Assembly: GCA_011050675.1 (NCBI GenBank)
Contig: DRFI01000010.1
Coordinates: 186,001-250,000, forward strand
DNA: 64,000 nucleotides
DNA from: Maribacter sp.
GTDB lineage: Bacteria; Bacteroidota; Bacteroidia; Flavobacteriales; Flavobacteriaceae
Direction: 5' to 3'
Shown: in pieces, positions 9,074-17,972 of the stretch
How positions within the stretch are numbered: the stretch's first letter is position 1
Layout of the letters: every line of letters starts with the position of its first letter
The notes under the pieces: model-generated
Seen by the model: only the letters and a program-made list of their open reading frames with translations
Told to the model about the DNA's origin: nothing
Database searches by the model: none
Position numbers and translations under genes: made by a program

Positions 9074-12000
9074 ATGCGAATCCTTACGGCTATAGGAATA
9101 ACTATACTTACAATCAGTATTTTTTCTTGTAATCAGCAAAGTCCAACTCTTTTTAAAATTGTACCATCTTCCGAATCTGGTATTAATTTCAACAACAAAA
9201 TCGTGGAAACTGACAGCTTTAATATTCTTACAAGTGAATATATATTTAATGGTGGTGGTGTAGCTATTGGAGACTTTAACAATGATAATAAGCCAGATAT
9301 ATTTTTTAGTGGTAACCAAGTAACAAATAAACTATACTTAAACCAGGGAGATTTTAAATTTAAAGATGTCTCTAAAGAATCTGGTATTGAAGCCTTAAAT
9401 AAATGGAACACAGGTATTGCCTTGGCTGACATAAACAATGATGGATTTTTAGACATTTATGTCTGTTCTGCGATGTTGAATAGCGATGTGGAAAAGAATA
9501 ACATTTTATATATTAATCAAGGTTTAAATAAAGATGGCGTACCTACATTTATAGATAAGGCAAGCGAATTTGGAGTTGAAGAATCAGGAAATAGCATGGG
9601 TGCTACTTTCTTTGATTATAATAAAGATGGTCTTTTAGATCTATATGTTTTAAATAATGTTGACATCCATGTTTTACCATCTAATTTCAGAAAAAAAATT
9701 ACAGATGGCACGGCACTAAGTAATGACAATTTATATAAAAACAATGGAGATGGTACTTTTACAGATGTAACTATAGAGGCAGGTATAACGATAGAAGGCT
9801 ACGGCTTAGGTCTTTCGATTGCAGATTTAAACTATGATGGTTGGCCAGACATATATGTTAGTAATGATTACCTATCAAATGACATTCTATATATTAACAA
9901 CCAAGATGGCACATTTTCAAATAAGATAAAAGAGAGCATTAAACACCAAAGTAAGTTCTCTATGGGTAATGATATTTCTGACTTCAATAATGATGGTTAT
10001 CTAGATATTATAACCCTAGACATGTTAGGTGAAACTAATGAAAGATTAAAAACAACTATTTCTGGTCACAAGTATACCGAGTACATTTTAAATGAACGTT
10101 TTGATTATGAATATCAGCATACGAGAAATATGCTACAAAAAGGTAATGGTAAAAACGTGCCGTTTAGCGAAATAGGCCTAATGGCAGGTGTATCAAAAAC
10201 TGATTGGAGCTGGTCTCCCCTATTCGCCGATATGGATAACGATGGTTATCAAGATTTACTCATAACAAATGGTTTCCCAAGAGACATAACAGACTTAGAC
10301 TTTGGAGATTTCAAATTCAATGTCAGTAGATACCTAAGTCCTGCCCAAATTTTAGACTCTATTCCTAAAATAAAAATTCCAAACTATGCATTTAAGAATA
10401 ATAAAAACAATCAGTTTACAGACACTAGCGCAGATTGGGGTATTGGCATCCCCTCCTTCTCTAATGGTGCAGCATTTGCTGATTTAGACAATGATGGTGA
10501 TTTAGATTATATCGTAAACAATATCAATGATGAAGCTCTTATTTTTCAAAACAATACTGACTTAAATGATGGCGAACATAATTACCTAAGTCTAAACTTA
10601 AAAGATGCTGCTTCGAAGTCATTAAAAACCGGCGCCAAAATAGTTTTAAGGTTTAATGACAATACATTTCAATATCATGAACACCACACTTATAGAGGAT
10701 ATATGTCAACTATTGAAGATGTGGCCCACTTTGGATTAGGTAATAAAAAACAAGTAAAATCTATCGAGATTCTATGGGCCGATAATAAATTTCAAAAGTT
10801 GACAAATGTTGAGAGCAATCAAAAATTAACGCTAAAATATGAAGATGCAATTTCTATACCTTTAGATGATTTGAGTTTTCCATTTGTAACAAAAAATGAA
10901 AAAACTATTTTCAAGGAAATTTCTAACGATATCGGAATTACATACTTACATAAAGAAAATGACATAGTAGATTATAATATTCAACGAACTATACCACATA
11001 AATTAACCCAAAATGGACCAGTTACTGCTGTTGGTGATATTAATGGAGATGGTACAGAAGATTTTATAATAGGGAGTTCTACAGGTATGTCTCCACAATT
11101 ATTTTTTCAGGACCAAGAAGGTAAATTTACGCAACAAGCATTGTTTTCAGATGATGAAAATATAAAGTATGAAGAAGAAAGTATTGCCTTATTCGATTTA
11201 GAAAACGACGGAGATTTAGATATGTATTTAGTTTCCGGCAGTAATGAATTTAACCTAGAAAGCGTATACTATACTGACAGGTTACTAGTAAATGATGGTA
11301 AGGGGAATTTCACGGTTTCAATTGGTATAATGCCAAATATTAGCGCAAGTGGATCAGTTGTTACAATCTCAGATTTTGATAAAGACGGATTCGTTGACCT
11401 TTTTATTGGAGGCAGAACGCCATATTCAAAATACCCTAGTCCAGAAAGAAGCTTCTTATTGAAAAATGAAAATGGTGTTTTAAAAGATGTTACAAAAAAT
11501 ATGGCACCAGACTTACAGAACTTAGGAATGGTTACCGATGCTGTTTGGGCAGATATTGATTTAGATGGTAATAACGACTTGGTTGTAATTGGTGAATTTA
11601 TGCCAATTACTATTTTTAAAAATAATATTACAGGTTTTAAAAAATTAGACAAAACTGGGGTTGAAATGCTTTCCGGTTGGTGGGAGAGTATTGCAAAAAC
11701 TGACATAGACAATGATGGTGATATAGATTTTATAGTAACCAATGTTGGTATGAACAATTTCTATCAACCATCTACAGAAAGACCGGTTACAGTAATCGCT
11801 AAAGATTTTGACAACAATGGCACTATAGACCCCGTAATGTTTGCATATTTTAAGGACAGTTTTAATAACCCTAACTATAAATCTTTCCCAGTAAATTTTT
11901 GGGGAGATTTAAATGGTCAAAGCCCAATATTTAGAGCAAAATTCAACACTTTTAAATCATATTCAAAAGCTACTATATCCAGTCTATTCAATGATGAAGA

Positions 12001-12406
12001 ATTAGAAGGATCAACCAAGTTAATTGGAAACTTTGATAAGAGTATAGTTTTGGAGAATAACGGTGATGGTTCGTTTAACTACAAACCACTTCCAATAGAA
12101 GCACAAGTTGCCCCAATTAATGGTATTGCAACGTTGGATTATAACAATGATGGCAATGAAGATATATTGTTGGTAGGTAATGATTTTGGAAATGAAGTCT
12201 TTATAGGACGATATGACGCCTTCAACGGCTTATTATTAGAGAATAATGGCAAAGGTGATTTTAAAACTATATCTACTCTAAAGAGCGGATTTTTAGTGCC
12301 AGGAGATTCAAAAAGCATATCCACAGTTAAAAGTAGTAAAGAGAATTATCCATATTATATCGTTACTCAAAACAGAGACTCCGTTCGGGTATTTCAGAAG
12401 AACTAA
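9074..12406 (+). CDS. FG-GAP/VCBS repeat lipoprotein with central ASPIC/UnbV domain (CRTAC1-like)
   Basis: A protein of 1110 residues. An upstream TTG (9032) is in frame, but ATG at 9074 gives a classical lipoprotein signal peptide with lipobox SIFSC, so I start there. Seven calcium-binding FG-GAP motifs precede the ASPIC/UnbV domain (for example GDFNNDNKPDIFF near 65, ADINNDGFLDIYV, FDYNKDGLLDLYV, ADLNYDGWPDIYV, SDFNNDGYLDIIT, ADMDNDGYQDLLI, ADLDNDGDLDYIV). ASPIC lies at about 505-592 (KTGAKIVLRF ... VAHFGLGNKKQVKSIEILW). Seven more follow from about 653 (GDINGDGTEDFII) to 1021 (LDYNNDGNEDILL). This fits two integrin-like seven-bladed propellers. It sits between two SusCD pairs, suggesting a surface binding role in the same uptake system; enzymatic function is not evident. 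Confidence 0.9.
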   Translation: MRILTAIGITILTISIFSCNQQSPTLFKIVPSSESGINFNNKIVETDSFNILTSEYIFNGGGVAIGDFNNDNKPDIFFSGNQVTNKLYLNQGDFKFKDVSKESGIEALNKWNTGIALADINNDGFLDIYVCSAMLNSDVEKNNILYINQGLNKDGVPTFIDKASEFGVEESGNSMGATFFDYNKDGLLDLYVLNNVDIHVLPSNFRKKITDGTALSNDNLYKNNGDGTFTDVTIEAGITIEGYGLGLSIADLNYDGWPDIYVSNDYLSNDILYINNQDGTFSNKIKESIKHQSKFSMGNDISDFNNDGYLDIITLDMLGETNERLKTTISGHKYTEYILNERFDYEYQHTRNMLQKGNGKNVPFSEIGLMAGVSKTDWSWSPLFADMDNDGYQDLLITNGFPRDITDLDFGDFKFNVSRYLSPAQILDSIPKIKIPNYAFKNNKNNQFTDTSADWGIGIPSFSNGAAFADLDNDGDLDYIVNNINDEALIFQNNTDLNDGEHNYLSLNLKDAASKSLKTGAKIVLRFNDNTFQYHEHHTYRGYMSTIEDVAHFGLGNKKQVKSIEILWADNKFQKLTNVESNQKLTLKYEDAISIPLDDLSFPFVTKNEKTIFKEISNDIGITYLHKENDIVDYNIQRTIPHKLTQNGPVTAVGDINGDGTEDFIIGSSTGMSPQLFFQDQEGKFTQQALFSDDENIKYEEESIALFDLENDGDLDMYLVSGSNEFNLESVYYTDRLLVNDGKGNFTVSIGIMPNISASGSVVTISDFDKDGFVDLFIGGRTPYSKYPSPERSFLLKNENGVLKDVTKNMAPDLQNLGMVTDAVWADIDLDGNNDLVVIGEFMPITIFKNNITGFKKLDKTGVEMLSGWWESIAKTDIDNDGDIDFIVTNVGMNNFYQPSTERPVTVIAKDFDNNGTIDPVMFAYFKDSFNNPNYKSFPVNFWGDLNGQSPIFRAKFNTFKSYSKATISSLFNDEELEGSTKLIGNFDKSIVLENNGDGSFNYKPLPIEAQVAPINGIATLDYNNDGNEDILLVGNDFGNEVFIGRYDAFNGLLLENNGKGDFKTISTLKSGFLVPGDSKSISTVKSSKENYPYYIVTQNRDSVRVFQKN

Positions 12407-12425
12407 AACTGCAATTATTTTAAAG

Positions 12426-12465
12426 AAATCGGCTGGCACATTTTAGAAATATGCCAGCCGATTTC
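12426..12465 (+). terminator. Hairpin terminator after FG-GAP/ASPIC gene
   Basis: A perfect 13-bp stem AAATCGGCTGGCA (12426-12438) with TGCCAGCCGATTT (12452-12464) and a 13-nt loop. Only a short TTT follows, so termination may be weaker than at the other hairpins in this window. Confidence 0.75.
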
Positions 12466-12704
12466 CGTTTATCAAAAAAGGCTCTACCTTACTAAAACAA
12501 ATACTACTCCCATAATTAACAAAAGCAAAAAAAATTTAACATAAACACCTCTAATTGTATTCTTTAACAATTAAAAAAGAAGAGAATAGGAATGAGAAAC
12601 TTCCAATTCTTACGACAGACAACACTTGAAAATCGACAAGTAACACCTGTCACCACATAAGTGTATTTTTCTTAAAAATTTAGCATTTCTACTGGTTATT
12701 TGAT

Positions 12705-12724
12705 ATAATATTAACTAATATTAT
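12705..12724. repeat. AT-rich inverted repeat upstream of second SusC
   Basis: ATAATATTA and TAATATTAT are perfect complements separated by AC. All bases of the arms are A or T, so this could be a protein-binding palindrome or chance in AT-rich DNA. Confidence 0.4.
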
Positions 12725-12737
12725 AGAAATATTATGT

Positions 12738-12761
12738 AATTCTTAACGCACATTAAGAATT
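12738..12761. promoter_or_regulatory. 9-bp inverted repeat in the second SusC leader
   Basis: AATTCTTAA (12738-12746) and TTAAGAATT (12753-12761) are perfect complements with a CGCACA loop. The repeat ends 37 nt before the ATG at 12799, so it could be an operator or a leader hairpin affecting translation. No regulator gene is adjacent. Confidence 0.45.
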
Positions 12762-12798
12762 GATAATAATTCAACAATTAACTAAACAACCACTTATT

Positions 12799-15700
12799 AT
12801 GAATCAAAGATTAGATTTTAAATCAGTGAAATCCAAAGGACGATCATCATTCCTAAGCAACGGATTTCTACTGATTTTAGCTTGTATTTGCACGCAAGAA
12901 ATCGTAGCAAATGAAAAATTAACAACTTCTAAAGAAGTAAAACTAACAATTGTTCAAAATACCGTCACAGGAACGGTTTCAGATGAAATGGGACCCTTAC
13001 CAGGGGCTAGTGTACTTGTAAAAGGAACAACTAACGGTACCCAAACCGATTTTGATGGGAATTACACTATTGATACACCAAGTAATGCGACACTAGTGAT
13101 TAGCTACATTGGCTTTAAAACCATGGAGGTTGCTATTGACAATCAAACAACTATTAGCGTTACACTTCAAGAAGATGCCAGTAAATTGGATGAAGTTGTA
13201 GTTACCGGCTATGGTACACAAGCTAAAAAAGATTTGACTGGGGCAGTAAGTGTAGTTGACACAGACGACCTTTTAGCCATTCCGGCAACAACGTTCGCCC
13301 AACAACTTCAAGGTAGAGCTGCTGGTGTAAACATTGTAAATGATGCAAGAGCTGGTGGTGAAGCTACCGTTCGTATTAGAGGTTTTGGTACCTTAGGAAA
13401 CAATGATCCTTTATATATCATTGACGGAGTTCCTTCTCAAAGGCAATCTAACCTAAACCCAAATGACATAGAATCATTACAGGTTTTAAAAGATGCCTCT
13501 GCCGCATCTATTTACGGCTCAAGAGCTGCAAATGGGGTTATTATCATTACCACAAAAAAAGGTAAAATGGGTAAACCACAAATCACCTATAATACCTTTT
13601 ATGGAATACAATCTGCCGCTGAAGACGTTGACGCTTTAAACGCAGCAGATTTAGGTGAATATTTGTATTTAGCTGACTTATATGCTGGTGTTACACCAAG
13701 TCATGGTCAATATAGTTATGGACCAAATGGAGAAGTAACTATTCCAGATTTTGTTTTTCCAAGTGGAGCAAGTGCAGGTGATGTAGGTACCGACCCAAGT
13801 TTATATTCATTAACGCCAGAAAATATCTATGCAATTACAGAATCAGCAGATACTAATTGGTGGGATGCTATAACACGTTCTGCTCCTATAATGAGTCATA
13901 ATCTTTCTGCCTCTGGTGCAACTGAAAATGCACGCTATGCTTTTAGTTTAAACTATTTTGAGCAATCAGAAATTATTAAGTTTTCTGATTACAATAGAGT
14001 TTCCATTAGAGCAAATACAGAATTTAAAGCGCTAAATCAAAAATTAACCTTGGGTGAAAATTTTACTGCATCTTTTGAGAACAAAAAAGGTGTTGTAAAT
14101 AATTTCGATGAACAAGGTCCTGTTCAGGGATCATATAAGCACCATCCACTTTTACCTATTTATGATATTGCTGGTAATTTTGCAGGAAGTAGAGGCGCCA
14201 ACTTGGGTAACAATTTTAACCCTTTTGCAAGCTTATCTAGAAACCAAGATGATCGTACTTATGGGTTACGTTTATTAGGTAATGTATTTGCAAATTATGA
14301 CATTACGCCTAATATTAGTGTTCGTTCTAGTTTTGGTTTAGATAGTAGAGTTGAAAGAAATAGAGATATAGGTAGACCACAGCCAGAATATGTAGAAGGT
14401 AATTTTATCAATAGTTCTACAGCTCGTGAGCAATATGAATATCAATGGACTTGGACGAATACTGTAAGTTATTCTAAAACATTTAACGAGAAGCATAATT
14501 TCGCTGCGTATGTTGGTGTTGAATCTATTCAACAATTTGAAGAGCGTTTCGAAGCTTCACGTCAACGTTTTAAATTTGAAACCAATAATATTATTAGTTA
14601 TTTAGATTTAGGAGATGCTACCACCGCAAGTAACCGTGGTTTTGTATGGCAAGATTATTCTTTATGGTCTCAATTCGGAAAATTAAACTACGATTACGAC
14701 GGTAAATACCTTGCGCAAGTTACCCTAAGAAATGATTCTTCTTCTAGATTTCAACAAGCAGCAAATAGTGCAGTTTTTCCAGCATTTAGTTTAGGTTGGA
14801 GAGCATCTGACGAAAGCTTTATGGATGATGTTGATTGGATAAATGACTTAAAACTTAGATATGGTTGGGGACAAACAGGTAACCAGCAAATTGGGGATTA
14901 TAATGCCTATACTACCTTCCGTTCAGATATTAACACAGGCGGTTACCCAATAGATGGCAGCACAGGATCACCAACTATAGGATTCTCTACTCAAGCTTTC
15001 GGTAACCCGAATGCTAAATGGGAAACGACAACACAAGGTAACTTTGGTATAGATGCCGTTATGTTCGACAATAAAGTAAATTTCAACTTGGATATTTATA
15101 GCCGTACAACAGCTGATATGTTGATTGAGGTTCCTCCAACATATACTGCAGGTCAAGCAACCGTACCTTCATTTAACGTTGGTGAATTAGTAAATAAAGG
15201 TCTTGACTTAGGATTAGGTTATAGTGATGAAAAAGGTGACTTTGGTTATAGTGTAAATGTAAACTGGTCAACTTATGATAATGAAGTAACTGAATTAGGT
15301 GGTGAGAACATTCGTATTTTTGGACGAAGTGAAAGAATTCCTGCCCTATCAATAACTCAAGAAGGTTTACCTGTTTCTTCCTTTTACGGATTTAAAACTT
15401 TAGGTCTTTTCCAATCTCAGGCAGAAGCAGATGCTTGGGCTCCTTATGGTGATTACAACGCACCTGGTAAATTTAAAATTGAAGATATAAATAATGATGG
15501 TGAAATAAACGATGATGACCGTACGGTAATAGGTACACCTCACCCAGACTTCACTTATGGCATAAACATAAACCTTACTTATAAAAACCTAGCGCTTAAT
15601 GTGTTCGGTAATGGATCTCAAGGTAATGATGTGTTTAACTATACTCGTTATTTTGCAGATTTCAACACCTTCCAAGGTAATAAGTCAACAAGAGCACTTT

Positions 15701-16098
15701 ATGATGCATGGCAACCAACAAATCCTCAATCTGACCCTTCTACATGGGTAGCTGCTAATCCAAATGCTACTACTCCAATAATGGATCGTAATGATGCTGT
15801 TAGTAGTCGTCCTTCATCTTACTTCATTGAAGATGCTTCGTTTTTCCGTTTGAAAAACATACAGCTTACTTATAATTTTGATAAAAAAATATTAGAATCT
15901 ATTGGCGGCATTGCTAATGCTAATATTTATGTTCAAGGTCAAAACTTGGTTACGTTTACTAAATACACAGGGCTTAACCCAGAAGTACAATTAAGTAATA
16001 CTGATGATTCAAGAAGAAACCTAACCTTAGGTTATGATGGTGGTGGTTTACCTGTAGCCCGTACATTCACTTTAGGTTTAAATGTAACTTTAAAATAA
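12799..16098 (+). CDS. SusC/RagA-family TonB-linked outer-membrane transporter (second copy)
   Basis: A protein of 1099 residues with signal peptide ending EIVAN, carboxypeptidase-regulatory-like domain from about residue 53 (NTVTGTVSDEMGPLPGASV), TonB-box-like LDEVVVTGYGTQ, plug with VRIRGFGTLGNNDPLYIIDG and LKDASAASIYGSRAANGVII, and a C-terminal barrel. A TTG at 12760 is in frame, but ATG at 12799 places MNQRLDF... at the start of the signal peptide and aligns with MSQKRDY... of the first SusC. It pairs with the SusD at 16124. The two SusC proteins are clear paralogues but not recent copies. Substrate is unknown. Confidence 0.95.
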   Translation: MNQRLDFKSVKSKGRSSFLSNGFLLILACICTQEIVANEKLTTSKEVKLTIVQNTVTGTVSDEMGPLPGASVLVKGTTNGTQTDFDGNYTIDTPSNATLVISYIGFKTMEVAIDNQTTISVTLQEDASKLDEVVVTGYGTQAKKDLTGAVSVVDTDDLLAIPATTFAQQLQGRAAGVNIVNDARAGGEATVRIRGFGTLGNNDPLYIIDGVPSQRQSNLNPNDIESLQVLKDASAASIYGSRAANGVIIITTKKGKMGKPQITYNTFYGIQSAAEDVDALNAADLGEYLYLADLYAGVTPSHGQYSYGPNGEVTIPDFVFPSGASAGDVGTDPSLYSLTPENIYAITESADTNWWDAITRSAPIMSHNLSASGATENARYAFSLNYFEQSEIIKFSDYNRVSIRANTEFKALNQKLTLGENFTASFENKKGVVNNFDEQGPVQGSYKHHPLLPIYDIAGNFAGSRGANLGNNFNPFASLSRNQDDRTYGLRLLGNVFANYDITPNISVRSSFGLDSRVERNRDIGRPQPEYVEGNFINSSTAREQYEYQWTWTNTVSYSKTFNEKHNFAAYVGVESIQQFEERFEASRQRFKFETNNIISYLDLGDATTASNRGFVWQDYSLWSQFGKLNYDYDGKYLAQVTLRNDSSSRFQQAANSAVFPAFSLGWRASDESFMDDVDWINDLKLRYGWGQTGNQQIGDYNAYTTFRSDINTGGYPIDGSTGSPTIGFSTQAFGNPNAKWETTTQGNFGIDAVMFDNKVNFNLDIYSRTTADMLIEVPPTYTAGQATVPSFNVGELVNKGLDLGLGYSDEKGDFGYSVNVNWSTYDNEVTELGGENIRIFGRSERIPALSITQEGLPVSSFYGFKTLGLFQSQAEADAWAPYGDYNAPGKFKIEDINNDGEINDDDRTVIGTPHPDFTYGININLTYKNLALNVFGNGSQGNDVFNYTRYFADFNTFQGNKSTRALYDAWQPTNPQSDPSTWVAANPNATTPIMDRNDAVSSRPSSYFIEDASFFRLKNIQLTYNFDKKILESIGGIANANIYVQGQNLVTFTKYTGLNPEVQLSNTDDSRRNLTLGYDGGGLPVARTFTLGLNVTLK

Positions 16099-16123
16099 TT
16101 TGAAAATGCTAATTAAATATATC

Positions 16124-17884
16124 ATGAAAAAGAGAAATTGGATTTATATATCCTCATTAATTACAGCACTCCTTTTTGTTGTTGCATGTAGTGATGAGTT
16201 TTTAGACAGACAGCCCGAAGGTCAATTTAGTGAGGCAGACGTGGCAACTCCAGATGGTGTTGAAAACTTACTTATCGGTACATATAATATGGTACCAGGT
16301 GGTGGTCTTGAAGGACAAACATGGCATAATGATATTCATAGTTGGGTCTTCAACATAGCTTCTGATGATGCCTTAAAAGGTACAGATGCTGGGGATCAAC
16401 CAGAACAATCATTTATTGAAGCCTATGACTTCCAGTCATTTAATGTTCACATACGGGATAAATGGAGAGGTTTATACAAAGGTGTAGCTAATGCCAACAT
16501 TACATTAACAACACTTGCCGCTGTAGAAGAAGGTATATCTGATGAAAGAAGAGCTCAAGTAATTGCTGAGGCTAGATTTTTAAGAGGATTATTTCATTTT
16601 GAAGCAAGAAAAATGTGGAGATCACCGGTTTATGTTGATGACACAAATTTTCAATTAAATGATCTTGAAAGCACCAAAATTCCAAATGACAGAGAAATTT
16701 GGCCATTAATCGAGGCTGATTTTGAGGCAGCGATTGCCGTATTACCAACCACACAAGGTGATGTTGGTAGACCAACAAAATGGGCAGCTAAAGCATTTTT
16801 AGCAAAAGCAAAAATGTACCAAGGATGGGATGAAGCAGGTAATGCAAATACGACTAAATTAGGTGAAGCAAAGGTTATTCTAGATGACATTATTGATAAT
16901 GGTCCATTCATATTAATGGATAAATTTGAAGATAACTTCAAAGTTGGAACCCGAAACAATACAGAATCAATTTTTGAAGTACAGTATGCAATTAGTAGTG
17001 CAGCAGATGGCGCTTCTAATAGAGGTATTGGATTAGCTCATCCATATACTGACCCTTGGGGATGCTGTGGGTTTTATCAGGCTTCTCAGAACTTAGTTAA
17101 TGCTTATAAAACTGAAGATGGATTACCAATGCTGGACACTTTCAATGATTCTAACGTTCCGTTTGAAACTGATGAAACTACCACATTATCTACCTATGCA
17201 GGTACATTAGATCCAAGACTGGATCATTCTGTTGGTAGACCAGGTATTTTATACAAAGGCTTTAAAATTTACCAAACTGATTTTGTGCGTGATTTAACGT
17301 ACGCTGGTCCTTTCTTTTCAATGAAGCATGTGGCCGAGCCAGAAGCTTTTGGTCAAGGTGGCTGGGGTAATCTTTCTGCCAACAATTATAGAATCATGAG
17401 ATTAGATATGATTTACTTATGGTTAGCAGAGGCTGAAGTTGAATTAGGAGACTTAGAAAGAGCTAGAGAGTTAGTGAATGAAATACGAACAAGAGCGGCT
17501 AACCCTGCTGGTTTTGTACCAAGTGCAACACAAGGCGCGGAACGTAATGACTTTACTATTATTGAAGGAACTCCTGCAGCTAATTATGATATAGCAACCT
17601 ATGATGATGCATGGACAGATCCAGCAGTAGCAAGAAAAGCGGTACGATTTGAGACTCGATTAGAGTTTGCATTAGAAGGACACCGTTTATTTGATCTTCA
17701 ACGTTGGGGAATCGCTGCAGAAACACTTAATGCTTATATAGCTAGTGAGTCTCAACAAAGAAGTTATTTACAGGGTAGATCATTTGTAGAAGGTAAGAAC
17801 GAGTTCTTTCCTATTCCTATTGAAGCTATTGACAGATCAGCTATCGATGGGCAGCCTACACTAACACAAGATCCTGCTTATTAA
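16124..17884 (+). CDS. SusD/RagB-family substrate-binding lipoprotein (second copy)
   Basis: A protein of 586 residues. In-frame starts exist at 16100 (TTG), 16106 and 16124; MKKRNWIYISS at 16124 gives the standard lipoprotein signal peptide with lipobox FVVAC. It shows the SusD fold markers ARFLRGLFHFEARKMW, GRPTKWAAKAFLAKAKMY and the C-terminal RLEFALEGHRLFDLQRWG. The motif GCCGFYQASQNLVNAYKTE followed by GLPMLDTFND matches the first SusD closely, including the adjacent cysteines. It lies 25 nt after the second SusC and ends at a bidirectional terminator. Confidence 0.95.
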   Translation: MKKRNWIYISSLITALLFVVACSDEFLDRQPEGQFSEADVATPDGVENLLIGTYNMVPGGGLEGQTWHNDIHSWVFNIASDDALKGTDAGDQPEQSFIEAYDFQSFNVHIRDKWRGLYKGVANANITLTTLAAVEEGISDERRAQVIAEARFLRGLFHFEARKMWRSPVYVDDTNFQLNDLESTKIPNDREIWPLIEADFEAAIAVLPTTQGDVGRPTKWAAKAFLAKAKMYQGWDEAGNANTTKLGEAKVILDDIIDNGPFILMDKFEDNFKVGTRNNTESIFEVQYAISSAADGASNRGIGLAHPYTDPWGCCGFYQASQNLVNAYKTEDGLPMLDTFNDSNVPFETDETTTLSTYAGTLDPRLDHSVGRPGILYKGFKIYQTDFVRDLTYAGPFFSMKHVAEPEAFGQGGWGNLSANNYRIMRLDMIYLWLAEAEVELGDLERARELVNEIRTRAANPAGFVPSATQGAERNDFTIIEGTPAANYDIATYDDAWTDPAVARKAVRFETRLEFALEGHRLFDLQRWGIAAETLNAYIASESQQRSYLQGRSFVEGKNEFFPIPIEAIDRSAIDGQPTLTQDPAY

Positions 17885-17917
17885 AGTATAAATAGTATTG
17901 TTAATTGTTAGTTGCAT

Positions 17918-17950
17918 AAAGAGTGGTTAAAAAAGTTTTAACCACTCTTT
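17918..17950. terminator. Bidirectional terminator between SusD and cytochrome genes
   Basis: A 15-bp perfect stem, AAAGAGTGGTTAAAA (17918-17932) with its complement at 17936-17950, and a 3-nt loop. T-rich sequence follows on both strands, so it can serve both the rightward susD transcript and the leftward cytochrome transcript. Confidence 0.88.
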
Positions 17951-17972
17951 ATATTTTTATATATTACCAGAA

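Larger units (their letters stand above)
12466..12798. other. Non-coding leader region of the second SusC gene
   Basis: About 330 bp without a gene. It holds two inverted repeats, listed separately (12705-12724 and 12738-12761). No full flavobacterial promoter was found; TATTTTTC at about 12664-12671 differs from TAnnTTTG only in the last base and is a possible -7 element. Confidence 0.4.

Noticed and set aside
11269-11757. 162-codon open frame on the reverse strand inside the FG-GAP gene
   Set aside because: It is antisense to a well-supported gene with strong repeat motifs; its translation has no recognisable domain.
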